The notes under the pieces: generated by a model
Databases searched by the model: none
The model's input: only the letters and a program-made list of their open reading frames with translations
What the model was told of the DNA's origin: nothing
Made by a program: the position numbers and the translations under genes
Shown here: piece by piece, positions 54,095 through 62,908 of the stretch
How positions within the stretch are numbered: the first letter of the stretch is position 1
Layout: each line of letters starts with the position of its first letter
Assembly: GCF_016599855.1 (NCBI RefSeq)
Contig: NZ_CP067041.1
Coordinates: 930,001 to 994,000, forward strand
Source of the DNA: Bradyrhizobium diazoefficiens
GTDB taxonomy: Bacteria; Pseudomonadota; Alphaproteobacteria; Rhizobiales; Xanthobacteraceae
Length of the DNA: 64,000 nt
Direction: 5' to 3'

Positions 54095-55099
54095 GTGAAG
54101 ACAGCGATCACTGAACTGTTCGGCATCCAACATCCGATCATACAGGGGGGAATGCATTATGTCGGCTTTTCCGAGATGGCGGCCGCCGTATCCAACGCGG
54201 GCGGACTCGGCTTGATCACGGGCCTGACGCAACGGACGCCGGAGCTTCTCGCCAAGGAGATCGCGCGCTGCCGCGATATGACGGACAAGCCGTTCGGCGT
54301 GAACCTGACGTTCCTGCCGACCTTCAGCGCGCCGCCTTATCCGGAATACATTGCTGCCATCAGAGAGGGCGGCGTGAGGATCGTCGAGACAGCCGGGCGC
54401 AGCCCCGAACAGTACATGCCGGCCCTGAAGGCGGGCGGTATCAAGGTGATCCACAAATGCACCTCGGTACGGCATTCGCTGAAAGCCGAGCAGATCGGCT
54501 GCGATGCGGTCAGCGTCGACGGCTTCGAGTGCGGTGGTCATCCGGGCGAGGATGACATGCCGAACATGATCCTATTGCCGCGCGCGGCCGAGGAGCTGAA
54601 GATCCCGTTCGTGGCCTCCGGCGGCATGGCCGACGCCCGCAGCCTGGTTGCGGCGCTGGCGATGGGAGCCGCGGGAATGAACATGGGCACGCGCTTCATC
54701 GCCACCAAGGAGGCGCCGGTGCACGAGAACGTCAAAAAGGCGCTGGTCGCGGCATCGGAACTCGACACCAGGCTCGTTATGCGCGCGCTCCGCAATACCG
54801 AGCGGGTCCTCAATAACAAGGGCGTCGAGCGTCTGCTCGAGATCGAGCGCGAGAGGGGCAAGAGCCTCAAGATCGACGACATCCATGATCAAGTGGCAGG
54901 CGTCTATCCTAAGGTGATGATCGACGGCGACATGGACGCGGGCGCCTGGAGCTGCGGCATGGTCGTCGGACTCATTCACGATATTCCAACCGTGAAGGAG
55001 TTGATCGACCGCATTATGGTGGACGCCGAGCGATTGATCAGAGGTAGGCTGACGGGATTCCTCGATGCCGACATCGATCCCGCCCTAAAGGTAGCGTAA
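54095..55099 (+). CDS. Nitronate monooxygenase-like FMN enzyme
   Basis: 334 residues. The FMN-binding TIM barrel starts FGIQHPIIQGGMHYVGFSEM, and contains ITGLTQRTPELLAKEIARC, DKPFGVNLTFLP, DGFECGGHPGEDDMPNMILL (catalytic-type GGH) and PFVASGGMADARSLVAALAM with AAGMNMGTRFI. This is the 2-nitropropane dioxygenase family. In catabolic clusters, homologues act as enoyl or dienoyl-CoA reductases or ring-opening accessory enzymes rather than on nitronates, so its natural substrate here is probably a CoA ester (inference). Last gene of the unit. Confidence 0.9.
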   Translation: MKTAITELFGIQHPIIQGGMHYVGFSEMAAAVSNAGGLGLITGLTQRTPELLAKEIARCRDMTDKPFGVNLTFLPTFSAPPYPEYIAAIREGGVRIVETAGRSPEQYMPALKAGGIKVIHKCTSVRHSLKAEQIGCDAVSVDGFECGGHPGEDDMPNMILLPRAAEELKIPFVASGGMADARSLVAALAMGAAGMNMGTRFIATKEAPVHENVKKALVAASELDTRLVMRALRNTERVLNNKGVERLLEIERERGKSLKIDDIHDQVAGVYPKVMIDGDMDAGAWSCGMVVGLIHDIPTVKELIDRIMVDAERLIRGRLTGFLDADIDPALKVA

Positions 55100-56389
55100 A
55101 GGCACGAAGGGGAGCGCGACTGGCCCAAGATCGGCATTGAGGTCAAGCCGCAAGGGTCAGCTGCGGGGTGAACCGGAGCCGCGTCGCGATTATCCCGCTG
55201 AGCCCGCCTGAGGCGCGCAACGCTGTCCGAGCAAAGCTAGCAACATCGGCGCACCTCCGACGAGATCAAGGGGAGCCGTCAGCAATACCATGGCCGTGAT
55301 TGAGAAGGATTGCATCTGAAGCATGACGACGATCAGCATGGCGGAAAGAGTTTGGCTCGTACAAAAGTGTCAGCTTCCAGCCTTGATCGTGCAGGCAGAT
55401 GTACATCGAATGCCTCGGCATATAGCCTCAGCAAGCTTGGCTGTTTTCACTCGTGCTCAACCCGATGATATTTAAACGCGCGCATGAGTGGTTCATCGGA
55501 CAGGCAGAATAGAAGTGCATCTTGCGCTGCCTGACGGCTAAAGGTGGTCGGGACAGCAAATGTGTTACCTCGCGTTCGCGCAAAAGCTTTGCTGGCCTAG
55601 TCCCGGAGGCGATGCCCTCCATCGCCCTGATCGTTCGCAGTCATGGCGTGATACGCAAACCCTTTTGGCTAGAAAACAACATTGCAGCCTCTAAGACTTA
55701 CCCAGCACCGGCTCGTCGCCCAACAGCCAGGGGCGGCCCGAAGTATTCAGAAGTGTCTGATTGTTCACGGCCGAGCGCCCAAGGATCGTGCTTTCCGACG
55801 CGAGTATTTGCCAGGTCGATCACAGGTGGGCTCGAGCAGATCGATCAGGCCGCGACCTTTATTGCTCGCGCTTCGGCAGAGATCCGGAGAGAACGATGCC
55901 AAGGATTTGACCTGAGGTCAGTGGGAATGCAGCTGATATGGCTGGTGTCTGTTCGTTGAGCTTCGATGCAACATATCGGCAACCTGCTAGGCCGGCATGG
56001 CTAAGTTCGAACTAACCCGGCGGTGAGACCGGCCGTCTATGTATGACGGAGTAGTCGCCTCGATTATTCGTTCGCCGTTGCACCTCGAAATACAGCAGGC
56101 GATCACCTTCCCAAACGTGAACGCCGTGCTCGCCAGACATTGTTCGACTCGACGCCTCGCCGCCTGCTCGTCAATGCAGTCGGGTTGCAGCGCAAACCAC
56201 TTGCCGGCTTGCCGTCCCTCAGGAACGCCTTGTAGCGCATGATGGAGTCCCATCCCAAAGGGGGACTGTCGTCGTAATTAAATGTCCGTTTAAGGCAGCG
56301 CCAACTCAATGAATGAATTCGGCTATACCAACGCGCTAGATCTCATCGACCGCGCGGCGGCGCCGTCAGGTAAGCCTGACTAGTGCGCT
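55100..56389. other. Long sparse region, no reliable gene
   Basis: About 1.3 kb after the catabolic unit. I find only short frames with unlikely composition. A minus-strand stretch at about 56240-56000 reads MRYKAFLRDG and, in a shifted frame, GKWFALQPDCIDEQAARRR and VEQCLASTAFTFGKV, which may be a frameshifted small gene I do not recognise. The rest looks decayed. Confidence 0.35.
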
Positions 56390-57121
56390 TCAGTCGCGCA
56401 ATCTCACCGCGTGCCGAAGCGAGCGGCTCGAGCTTAAGATGGAGAGCATCCCCAACATCATCAGTAGTACGCCAAGCCAAGTTGCCGTCCGGCTCGGCGC
56501 CTCGTTACGAGCCTCTGCAGTGAGCACAACCGCACCGATCGGGATTGTCGGAGGTTCGGACGAAGTCACCACATCTTTGGGCGGCGCGGCCGCGAGAGGT
56601 TGCTCAACATCTACTTGGCTCGGCACAGAGTGCGTGGGCGAGCGGCCGTTCTCAGCGATGGGGGCCCCCGACATCAGAGTCGTGCCCGTATCGAGATCGG
56701 AGGCAGCATCAGCTACCTTGACTTCGGGGTGAGGCGGCCGAGACGGCTCGATCGGTGCAGAACGCAGCAACTCCGCGCGCGCATCAACGACCCCGCTCTG
56801 CCTGGGCCGCGTGGTCCCGTTCTCGTCCAAACTGGCGGTGTTATCTTTCGCCACGCGCCGACGAACGATCTTCTTCACCTTCACACCCTCGGTCAGGAAC
56901 CAGCATTTGTGGTGCCCGTCCATCCGGTAAACCCAATGCTGGCTATCGGGGGTCGAGTTGCCGGGGCGTCCCAAGCATTCCGCTTGCGGCGGAGAGGTCA
57001 TCGTAGGCGGGGGTGCAGCAGTCGTGAAGATATCCGCAAGAGGATTGGAAGACGCAGGCCCCGTTGAAAGAGTTTCAACAAGAACCAAACTGACGAAGCA
57101 AATTCGCAAATAACCGGACAT
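56390..57121 (-). CDS. Exported membrane-anchored protein of unknown function
   Basis: 243 residues from ATG 57121 (an earlier ATG at 57172 would add 17 residues before the signal). An N-terminal hydrophobic signal (YLRICFVSLVLVETL) is followed by a conserved-looking block with two Cys (AECLGRPGNSTPDSQHWVYR and DGHHKCWFL), a long variable Ser/Pro/Ala-rich stretch, and a last membrane helix (WLGVLLMMLGMLSILSS). I recall the HWVYRxDxxHKCWF block in other rhizobial proteins of unknown role. It is divergent from the gene at 57433. Confidence 0.68.
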   Translation of the reverse strand: MSGYLRICFVSLVLVETLSTGPASSNPLADIFTTAAPPPTMTSPPQAECLGRPGNSTPDSQHWVYRMDGHHKCWFLTEGVKVKKIVRRRVAKDNTASLDENGTTRPRQSGVVDARAELLRSAPIEPSRPPHPEVKVADAASDLDTGTTLMSGAPIAENGRSPTHSVPSQVDVEQPLAAAPPKDVVTSSEPPTIPIGAVVLTAEARNEAPSRTATWLGVLLMMLGMLSILSSSRSLRHAVRLRD

Positions 57122-57432
57122 CGAAAACTCCCGGTGTTGCGCCCCGCCCGGCATGACCCTTCGTAACGACATAGGCGGCCATGCGGCTCAAATCTGGCGG
57201 GGCCATGGATTCATTGTGCCCCTGACGTGAGCCACGGGTCCGAATGCAAATGCGGTCCAGCCGCTCACGGTTGCAAAACACAGCACCACAGTCATGTGGT
57301 CGAGTCGCGGCGGCCGCGGGACCCACTCATCGGGCTTTCTGAACCGCTGTCTTATTCGTGCTGAGGTGCATCCGTCGTTAAGGGTTGGTTTAGTTCCCCG
57401 CATGATCATTGGGGACCACAAGGGACCCGAGC

Positions 57433-58170
57433 ATGCAATTGCACCATGCCAATACCTTGGAAATAATCGAGACGGTCGCGGATCAGGGTAGTGGCGAGGT
57501 CGCGGCGTGGCCCGTCACGCTCGGCCGATCGGATTTCTCGCCCTCCAATCGAGATGAGGTCCTGGCGCTATTGGCGCCAAGCGGTCATTCAAAGCCCACT
57601 ATTTGGCTCGTCGCGGTCGCATTGGCTGGAGGTTTTGGACTGGGATGGGCTGGTGCCTGGTATGCTCCGGCAACTATCTCGGCTCTCAATCCAAATGCTC
57701 GGATAGAACCGGCTTCGCGCCACATGCCGGACACAAAGTCAGGGGGTAAGGCCGAAAGCACCCGAAAGATAGCATCAGCAGCAAGCTCGCGAACACCGCC
57801 CGGTTTAGGTCAGCCCTCCACAGTCAGCGCGAGCCTCGCTCCGAAGCCTCTGGCCAAAGCGTCGGGTGGAGCGCAATCGGCGGAAGCTTCGAACCCAGCC
57901 TCTTCGGTTTTGGAGGCGGACATGTCTGTGACCGGCTCGCTCGAGCCTGCGGGGCCGCTCCTGTCGGTCCCGGAGACAAGACCAACGACTATTGGGGGGT
58001 GGGTAGTCCTTGACGTTCGCGGCGGAACGGCGGTGCTCGAAGGGCCCGATGGGATTCGAATGGCAGCACGGGGGGACGTGATCCCCGGCATCGGGCGAAT
58101 CGATTCTATCGTGCGTTGGGGCAACCGCTGGATAGTTGCAACAGCTCGTGGATTGATCTCGACGCCGTAG
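57433..58170 (+). CDS. Single-pass membrane protein of unknown function with GGW(V/A)V C-domain
   Basis: 245 residues from ATG 57433 (an earlier start at 57409 is possible). A cytoplasmic N-part, one membrane helix (PTIWLVAVALAGGFGLGWAGA), a Ser/Ala/Pro-rich linker, and a C-terminal domain with GGWVVLDVRGGTAVLEGPDG, RGDVIPGIGRIDSIVRWG and NRWIVATARGLIS. That last block recurs in rhizobial proteins and resembles the inner-membrane GspC-like periplasmic domain fold by eye only. Function unknown. Confidence 0.68.
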   Translation: MQLHHANTLEIIETVADQGSGEVAAWPVTLGRSDFSPSNRDEVLALLAPSGHSKPTIWLVAVALAGGFGLGWAGAWYAPATISALNPNARIEPASRHMPDTKSGGKAESTRKIASAASSRTPPGLGQPSTVSASLAPKPLAKASGGAQSAEASNPASSVLEADMSVTGSLEPAGPLLSVPETRPTTIGGWVVLDVRGGTAVLEGPDGIRMAARGDVIPGIGRIDSIVRWGNRWIVATARGLISTP

Positions 58171-58299
58171 GCGTAACCCTTCTGCAAAGCGTCGAAAAGA
58201 GGGTGAGAAAAGAGGAGACAACCTGCGCGAGATGCGTCCTAACTAAGCGGTTCATCGTCCGGCAACTGGCTTCGGATCACCCAATGACCAAGATCGGCA

Positions 58300-59241
58300 T
58301 TAAGCATTTGATACTGAATTGACGGCCTGCGCGATGGCGGCAGGATCTGCGTACGTGACCATATGCCCGGCATTCGGAATGAGGTGAAGATCGGACCGAG
58401 GTAGCACCTGATGTAAATCTCGCGCTTGTTTGGGTTCGATCACCTGGTCCTCTGTTCCATGGAATATCTGCACTGGGTTGCCCATCGTCGAATAATAAGC
58501 TTGGAATTGTGCCGCAGTTGGAATGAGGAGTGCACTCTCCTCCGCAGCCGCCCTCAACTGTCTGGGCCTGAGAACTAGAGAGGCTGGAAATTCATTCTTG
58601 AACGTCTGCGGGACCGAACGGGGCGCGAAGATCCTACGGAGGGCTCCCGGCAAGACGGCCCAGGAAATGATAGGCGCGACAGTGTAACTGACCAAGTCAC
58701 CCAGGACCGGTATGGCTGGACCTGACATCAGCCACATGTCCAATCGGCCGGTCGGGAAGTAGGACCCGGACGCAAGCACAAGGCCCCGGATCGGATAATC
58801 CTTCTGCACACCGAGAGCGATAGCGACCAAGGCGCCCCAAGAATGGCCCAGCACGACAGGATCATGGATCCCGATTTGGTTGAGCGCCTTCACCAACAGA
58901 GCCGCTTGAGCCGCTGCAGTCCATATTCGGAGCCGCGGCCGCTGACTATGGCCAAAGCCCGGGCGGTCGAAGCATACCACGCGATTGCTGCGGGCCAGAA
59001 GATCGACCAAGCCGCTGATTGTGAAGTCCTGGATCATGGATCCGTTGCCATGGAGCAGCACGACGCAAGGCGCGGCGGGATCACCCCGATCGATATAATG
59101 GAGTACTACGCCGTCGCACTCGAGGAACTTGCCGATTGGTGGATTCCTCCACTCGGCCAGTCTGGAGAAGCCGACGTTACAGATGATGAGAAGTACTACG
59201 AACAAGCCGGCGGCGAGCAATATGGTTTCAACTGTGGTCAT
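58300..59241 (-). CDS. Alpha/beta hydrolase with N-terminal membrane anchor
   Basis: 313 residues. Membrane helix at 5-26 (ETILLAAGLFVVLLIICNVG), oxyanion segment VLLHGNGSMIQDF, nucleophile elbow GHSWGA (Ser134), acid likely in FHGTEDQVIEP, and catalytic His in IPNAGHMVTYADP. It may hydrolyse lipid, ester or acyl substrates at the membrane. The gene stands alone; upstream, in opposite orientation, is the phasin. Confidence 0.9.
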   Translation of the reverse strand: MTTVETILLAAGLFVVLLIICNVGFSRLAEWRNPPIGKFLECDGVVLHYIDRGDPAAPCVVLLHGNGSMIQDFTISGLVDLLARSNRVVCFDRPGFGHSQRPRLRIWTAAAQAALLVKALNQIGIHDPVVLGHSWGALVAIALGVQKDYPIRGLVLASGSYFPTGRLDMWLMSGPAIPVLGDLVSYTVAPIISWAVLPGALRRIFAPRSVPQTFKNEFPASLVLRPRQLRAAAEESALLIPTAAQFQAYYSTMGNPVQIFHGTEDQVIEPKQARDLHQVLPRSDLHLIPNAGHMVTYADPAAIAQAVNSVSNA

Positions 59242-59381
59242 TTACTGAGCCTTGATGATCGAGGCCTAAAAACATCAGACCGGCAGTGCCGAGCAGATGA
59301 GCCAATTCACACGCTAATTGGAAGTTGAAGCGCTCGTTCCTGCGCGTAACCGCGGAGGATTGATTAAAATTCGCTGGCCCC

Positions 59382-59406
59382 GGAACGGTCGAAAAATGCC
59401 CACGTT
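59382..59406 (+). promoter_or_regulatory. EcfG-type general stress promoter for the phasin gene
   Basis: GGAAC (59382-59386), 16 bases, CGTT (59403-59406), identical in form to the promoter of the ino1 operon. It points at the phasin gene whose ATG lies at 59480. Seen directly; sigma assignment is by consensus. Confidence 0.82.
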
Positions 59407-59479
59407 TGCTCGCGTAGGATCGCCCCTCTGACGGAGAACATAGGATCCGACCTCACCAACAACAACGATGGAGCAACAA

Positions 59480-60076
59480 ATGGCCAATCCACGCCAGGAG
59501 GAAAAGTCTGCCCAAGGCCCTGAGGACACAATCCGCCGCGCCGCCGAGAGGACCGCCGAGCAGACCAGACGGATCGGCTTAGCTACCGCCGAGGCCGGCG
59601 AGGAGGTGGCCCAAGCCAGCAGCCATCTGCTGCGACAAAATACCGAGATGCTGCAAAACAGTTGGCGCTTCGGCGTCGATATGGCCACCGCGATGGTGGG
59701 ACGCTCGACTGATCAGCTTGGTCGCACGTTCGGTTTGACGGGCAATGAAGCGCAACGGGCAACAGAACGCTCGGTCCGCAACGCCGAAGCAATCATGTAC
59801 TCTGCAACCGCAGTTGCCAAAGGAATGAACGGCGTGTCACGCGAGTACTTCGATTTCGTTCGTCAGCAGATCGAGAGGGCCATGGACCGCATGAATGAAA
59901 TCTGGAGCTGCCGAACGCCTCACGATTTGGCGGCTGTGCAGACCGATCTGATGCGCGACACCATCAGCAGCGCCCTGGATACCAGCCGCCGGATGGCGGA
60001 CATGTCTTTGAAGGTGGCTGACGATGCCGGAAACCATATAACCCAGAGTATCGAACGCATGCGGCACGCTGCCTAG
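59480..60076 (+). CDS. Phasin-family protein
   Basis: 198 residues from ATG 59480 with GGAG 9 bases before it; an in-frame ATG at 59468 would add MEQQ. Highly helical with a phasin_2-type core: SHLLRQNTEMLQNSWRFGVD, AIMYSATAVAKGMNGVSREY and FDFVRQQIERAMDRMNEIWS. Phasins coat polyhydroxyalkanoate granules; the rhizobial short types also appear in stress response. Stress-sigma promoter upstream. Confidence 0.88.
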   Translation: MANPRQEEKSAQGPEDTIRRAAERTAEQTRRIGLATAEAGEEVAQASSHLLRQNTEMLQNSWRFGVDMATAMVGRSTDQLGRTFGLTGNEAQRATERSVRNAEAIMYSATAVAKGMNGVSREYFDFVRQQIERAMDRMNEIWSCRTPHDLAAVQTDLMRDTISSALDTSRRMADMSLKVADDAGNHITQSIERMRHAA

Positions 60077-60579
60077 CGCGCTGGCGACAGAGCGGCGGCG
60101 CGGTGCATGTGGAGGTCGTTGTGCCCGCTCCTGGCGCTTGTGAGGTTCTGCAGGATCTGCGTCTGCAGCGCCGCGCCGAGTCCTTTGGCTTTTTTTGCGA
60201 TCGTCCTTGGCGGCGGCATCCAGTTCGGCGAGCGAGGCAACGCCGAGGTCCTTGTAGAGGCGTAGCACCTCGTCGGGACGCAGGCTGTTAGCTTCTCGAG
60301 AGCGCCGGGCGGGACTTCCTTCCGGAGCTTCCCCAGGCTCGGATGGGTCCCGGTCCGGTGCAATTTGGTGACGACGTCCGCGATCGCATCTCCGACGCCA
60401 GGGATGTCCGTGATCCGGCCTTCTTCGATCAGGACGTGGAGCGGAATGGCGAGCAGCGCGAGACTGTCCGCAGCGCGGGAATACGCCTTGGCGCGATACG
60501 GATTGCCTCCGCGCAGCGCGGTTCGCTGCGCGTATTCTCGTAGGAGCTTAGCCACGGTTTGGGTGTCAGCGGCCGGCAC
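60073..60579 (-). pseudogene. DNA polymerase X family (PolX), N-terminal fragment with frameshifts
   Basis: From GTG 60579 the sequence TVAKLLREYAQRTALRGGNP, then RITDIPGVGDAIADVVTKLH (helix-hairpin-helix) is the N-terminus of bacterial PolX. The continuation LRLYKDLGVASLAELDAAAK is one frame off (about 60250), and KKAKGLGAALQTQILQNL returns to the first, so two compensating shifts occur. PolX proteins have about 570 residues; everything after about residue 165, including polymerase and PHP domains, is missing. Confidence 0.82.
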
Positions 60580-60700
60580 TCAATGCGCCTCCTCTCCGGG
60601 CTTGTTCTGTCGAGAGGCTTCTACGCGCGCAACAGTCGAGAAACCATCGCTGCGGCCGCCAAGCCATCGCGCGTCCACCGGTTGGTTCATCGCGCCGCCA

Positions 60701-60907
60701 TCAGTCGAGCGACTTCTCAAGCCTCTGCGCCGCCCGAAACTCATCCAAATGCTGCAGGTTCGGGCCGCATGCGGCCTCCTTGGCGAGCAGGTGGTACACT
60801 CGCCCTACCACGATCTGCAGGTGCTTCATCCTTCCGCGAGGCATCGCGCGAGCCTTGCAAATGGCTCGGATCGCGTGGGCACGAAGATAGTCAACAGCGT
60901 CCGACAT
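60701..60907 (-). CDS. Small conserved protein of unknown function
   Basis: 68 residues from ATG 60907. MSDAVDYLRAHAIRAICKAR, then MPRGRMKHLQIVVGRVYHLL and EAACGPNLQHLDEFRAAQRL. I recall near-identical small proteins in Bradyrhizobium; function is not known to me. GGAG precedes the start only weakly. No signal or membrane segment. Confidence 0.65.
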   Translation of the reverse strand: MSDAVDYLRAHAIRAICKARAMPRGRMKHLQIVVGRVYHLLAKEAACGPNLQHLDEFRAAQRLEKSLD

Positions 60908-60990
60908 CGGAGGCTCAACACCGCGCCTGAACATTGGTTCTTACCTTGCCATTCATCGGGAACACCGCTTCGCCAAATTTGTTGAACGGC

Positions 60991-61206
60991 ATGACCGCGA
61001 GAGTTCTGTACGAAAGCGCCAATGGTGACATTTGGCGGCTGGTCCGGGATCCGCAATCCGGTGTGCCGATGGTGGAGCACGAACCGAACCGCAGCTCCGG
61101 CGGCCGGACTTCGCTGACGGAGATCGGACAGTTCCTTCGCACGGGCGGAAGGGGCCCCGAGCACCAGGCATTGCTCCAACTGATCGGCACACTTCTTGGC
61201 GACTGA
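60991..61206 (+). CDS. Small conserved protein of unknown function
   Basis: 71 residues from ATG 60991. MTARVLYESANGDIWRLVRD, then GVPMVEHEPNRSSGGRTSLT and HQALLQLIGTLLGD. It matches my memory of a family of about 70 residues in rhizobia. A GGAAC (60959-60963) with GTTG 17 bases on is only a partial stress-sigma match. Confidence 0.68.
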   Translation: MTARVLYESANGDIWRLVRDPQSGVPMVEHEPNRSSGGRTSLTEIGQFLRTGGRGPEHQALLQLIGTLLGD

Positions 61207-61293
61207 TGAGGGCAGGAGCGCGATCCGCATTCCGGAACGCTCGTGGAGTATGGCTGGTTAGAGCGGCATCCAATCCTTCGCGACGCGCCGAAC

Positions 61294-61398
61294 ATGTTCT
61301 TCTTCTTTTCGAACCGCCTGGGTTGCTTTGGCTCTCTGCTGATCTCGGCCATCATCACGCTCGCGCTGCTTTTCATGTTCGGAATGCTGCGGTTCTGA
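61294..61398 (+). CDS. 34-residue hydrophobic microprotein
   Basis: MFFFFSNRLGCFGSLLISAI, then ITLALLFMFGMLRF: nearly all one membrane helix. I recall similar small proteins with NRLGCxGSLL at this length in Bradyrhizobium. GGAAC (61234-61238), 17 bases, GGTT (61256-61259) lies upstream, one base from the stress-sigma consensus. Too short for most gene callers. Confidence 0.6.
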   Translation: MFFFFSNRLGCFGSLLISAIITLALLFMFGMLRF

Positions 61399-61413
61399 AG
61401 GAAAATGTCTCCA

Positions 61414-61695
61414 ATGCACCTGGTTGAGATACTTCAGCGAAGGCCGGCCGTTCGATTCCGGGAATCTTTCGGGGCTCCGGGAGATACTGACTGAGCGCTT
61501 CGGCGGATTGACGGCATTCACCCGTTCTCCCGCCCAGGCCACGACGTGGGAGCGGGACAAGACGGTTCGTGACGAGATCATCGTGTTCGAACACTGGAGG
61601 AGGCTTGGTGGACCAGCTACCGACGACGATTGGAGACCGACCTCCAGCAGGCCAAGATCATCGTTCGTGCATCGGCCGTCACCTTGCTACCGCGC
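61414..61695 (+). pseudogene. Small conserved protein, frameshifted
   Basis: From ATG 61414 the first codons read MHLVEI, then one frame off GRPFDSGNLSGLREILTERF, GGLTAFTRSPAQ and DEIIVFEHW, and after a further shift near 61590 EEAWWTSYRRRLETDLQQAK and IIVRASAVTLL. The order matches a common rhizobial protein of about 100 residues. Two shifts and a short deletion make it a relic. Confidence 0.65.
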
Positions 61696-61699
61696 TGCG

Positions 61700-61990
61700 G
61701 AAGGTGGGTCCGCTTCGGGCGACTGGTACGAGGCCGCTCATCAACCGCGCGCAAGCTGGACGCTGAATTGAGCCGCTGTGGCAGGGGATCGGCGCAGCCC
61801 TCGACGTGTTCGATCATGAGCCGCTGCCGTCCAATCATCTCTTCCTGAAGCTGCAGGACATGCTGACAAAGCCTCACATCGGCTACGTAACCAAGATCTC
61901 TATCCAATGTTCTATGGCGATGCCGCGTCTAGTCTATGATCGGCCAGTCGTCTTGTCGCACTTGGTCCAGGTCGTCTCGCTCCTGACCTG
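61700..61990 (+). pseudogene. D-isomer-specific 2-hydroxyacid dehydrogenase, C-terminal fragment
   Basis: A plus frame reads GIGAALDVFDHEPLPSNHLF, then LKLQDMLTKPHIGYVTK. GAALDVFxxEPLP...L.N.l.TPHIGyvT is the C-terminal hallmark of this NAD-binding family. The catalytic and coenzyme domains are gone. Follows directly after the previous relic. Confidence 0.72.
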
Positions 61991-62149
61991 GCTGTGAAGC
62001 TGGGTACACGACGCAAGTAGTCAGCGATTGACCGCGGACCGACTCGGTTTCCGACGGACTCACGGACCGAAAGGAACGCGCGCCACATGCCCGAGTTGCT
62101 CGCCTGCGGCAGGATTACCTGCACAACAGAATGATCGGAGGAAAGCGCC

Positions 62150-62437
62150 ATGAAAATGATCGCAGGTACGGTTGCAATCGCATTCGCTCTCTCGATAAAC
62201 GCGGCGACTGCCCAAACGACCAAGCCCGACGTCTCCAGCGCGCCGAGCGCCCAGAACTCAGGTGCGGGGATAGCTGGCCAGCCGGGAAACAAAAACGGAC
62301 CCGCGGCCAAGCCCGGCGATACCGTCGGCTCGTCGAGCACGCAGCAGAATTCGACAACCTCGCAACAGGACACATCGAACATCAAAGGGTTGCCTGGGAA
62401 CAAGAGCGGGCCGGCAGTTAAGCAGCCGAGCAAGTGA
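62150..62437 (+). CDS. Small secreted protein of unknown function
   Basis: 95 residues. Signal peptide MKMIAGTVAIAFALSINAAT ending in a likely AxA-type site near residue 21, then a low-complexity, hydrophilic mature part with two similar blocks (AGQPGNKNGPAAKPG and IKGLPGNKSGPAVK). GGAGGAAAG 5 bases before the ATG. GGAAC (62073-62077), 16 bases, AGTT lies upstream, a near stress-sigma site. Common in Bradyrhizobium by memory; function unknown. Confidence 0.78.
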   Translation: MKMIAGTVAIAFALSINAATAQTTKPDVSSAPSAQNSGAGIAGQPGNKNGPAAKPGDTVGSSSTQQNSTTSQQDTSNIKGLPGNKSGPAVKQPSK

Positions 62438-62908
62438 CCTCCAGTTCGGGCGGTGCTGGGCGTGGGCGGTTTGCCTCTCCCTCGGCACGGCCTGAACGGG
62501 CTACCGCAGATCGCGCACCTTGCAGCCGAGAACCGTGCCTGCGAGCGCCGCACCGACCATGTTCGCGCAGACGATAACCCAGTCGCCTCGGATGAAACCG
62601 TAGGCTTTCAGCGTCTCAGCGGGGCTCGCGTTTCTGCCGGCCTTGCGGCAGGAGGCGCGTGACTATCGTGTCGGTCATATCGAGCTTCACGGGCGTTGCG
62701 GCGAGCGCTAACCTGGCGTCGGCGGCTCTGACCAGAATGGCGGGCGGCGGCGTTGTGGGAACTGCCGCGACCGATTCGCGTTGAGCCTGACGGTTGTGCC
62801 GCTTCTCCGGACCGATTGCGCCTCTCCGATGAACGAGAAGAGCCAGATCAGGGGAACGGCCTCTTTCGAGGCGGATAACGGCGGTTCGATTGAGCCACTT
62901 ACGTCCGG
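62438..62908 (-). other. Intergenic region with a short coding relic
   Basis: On the minus strand, ending at a stop at 62501, one frame reads NASPAETLKAYGFIRGDWV, then IVCANMVGAALAGTVLGCKV, hydrophobic and protein-like but closed by an upstream stop and without a start. I do not recognise it. Nothing else is seen. Confidence 0.3.
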
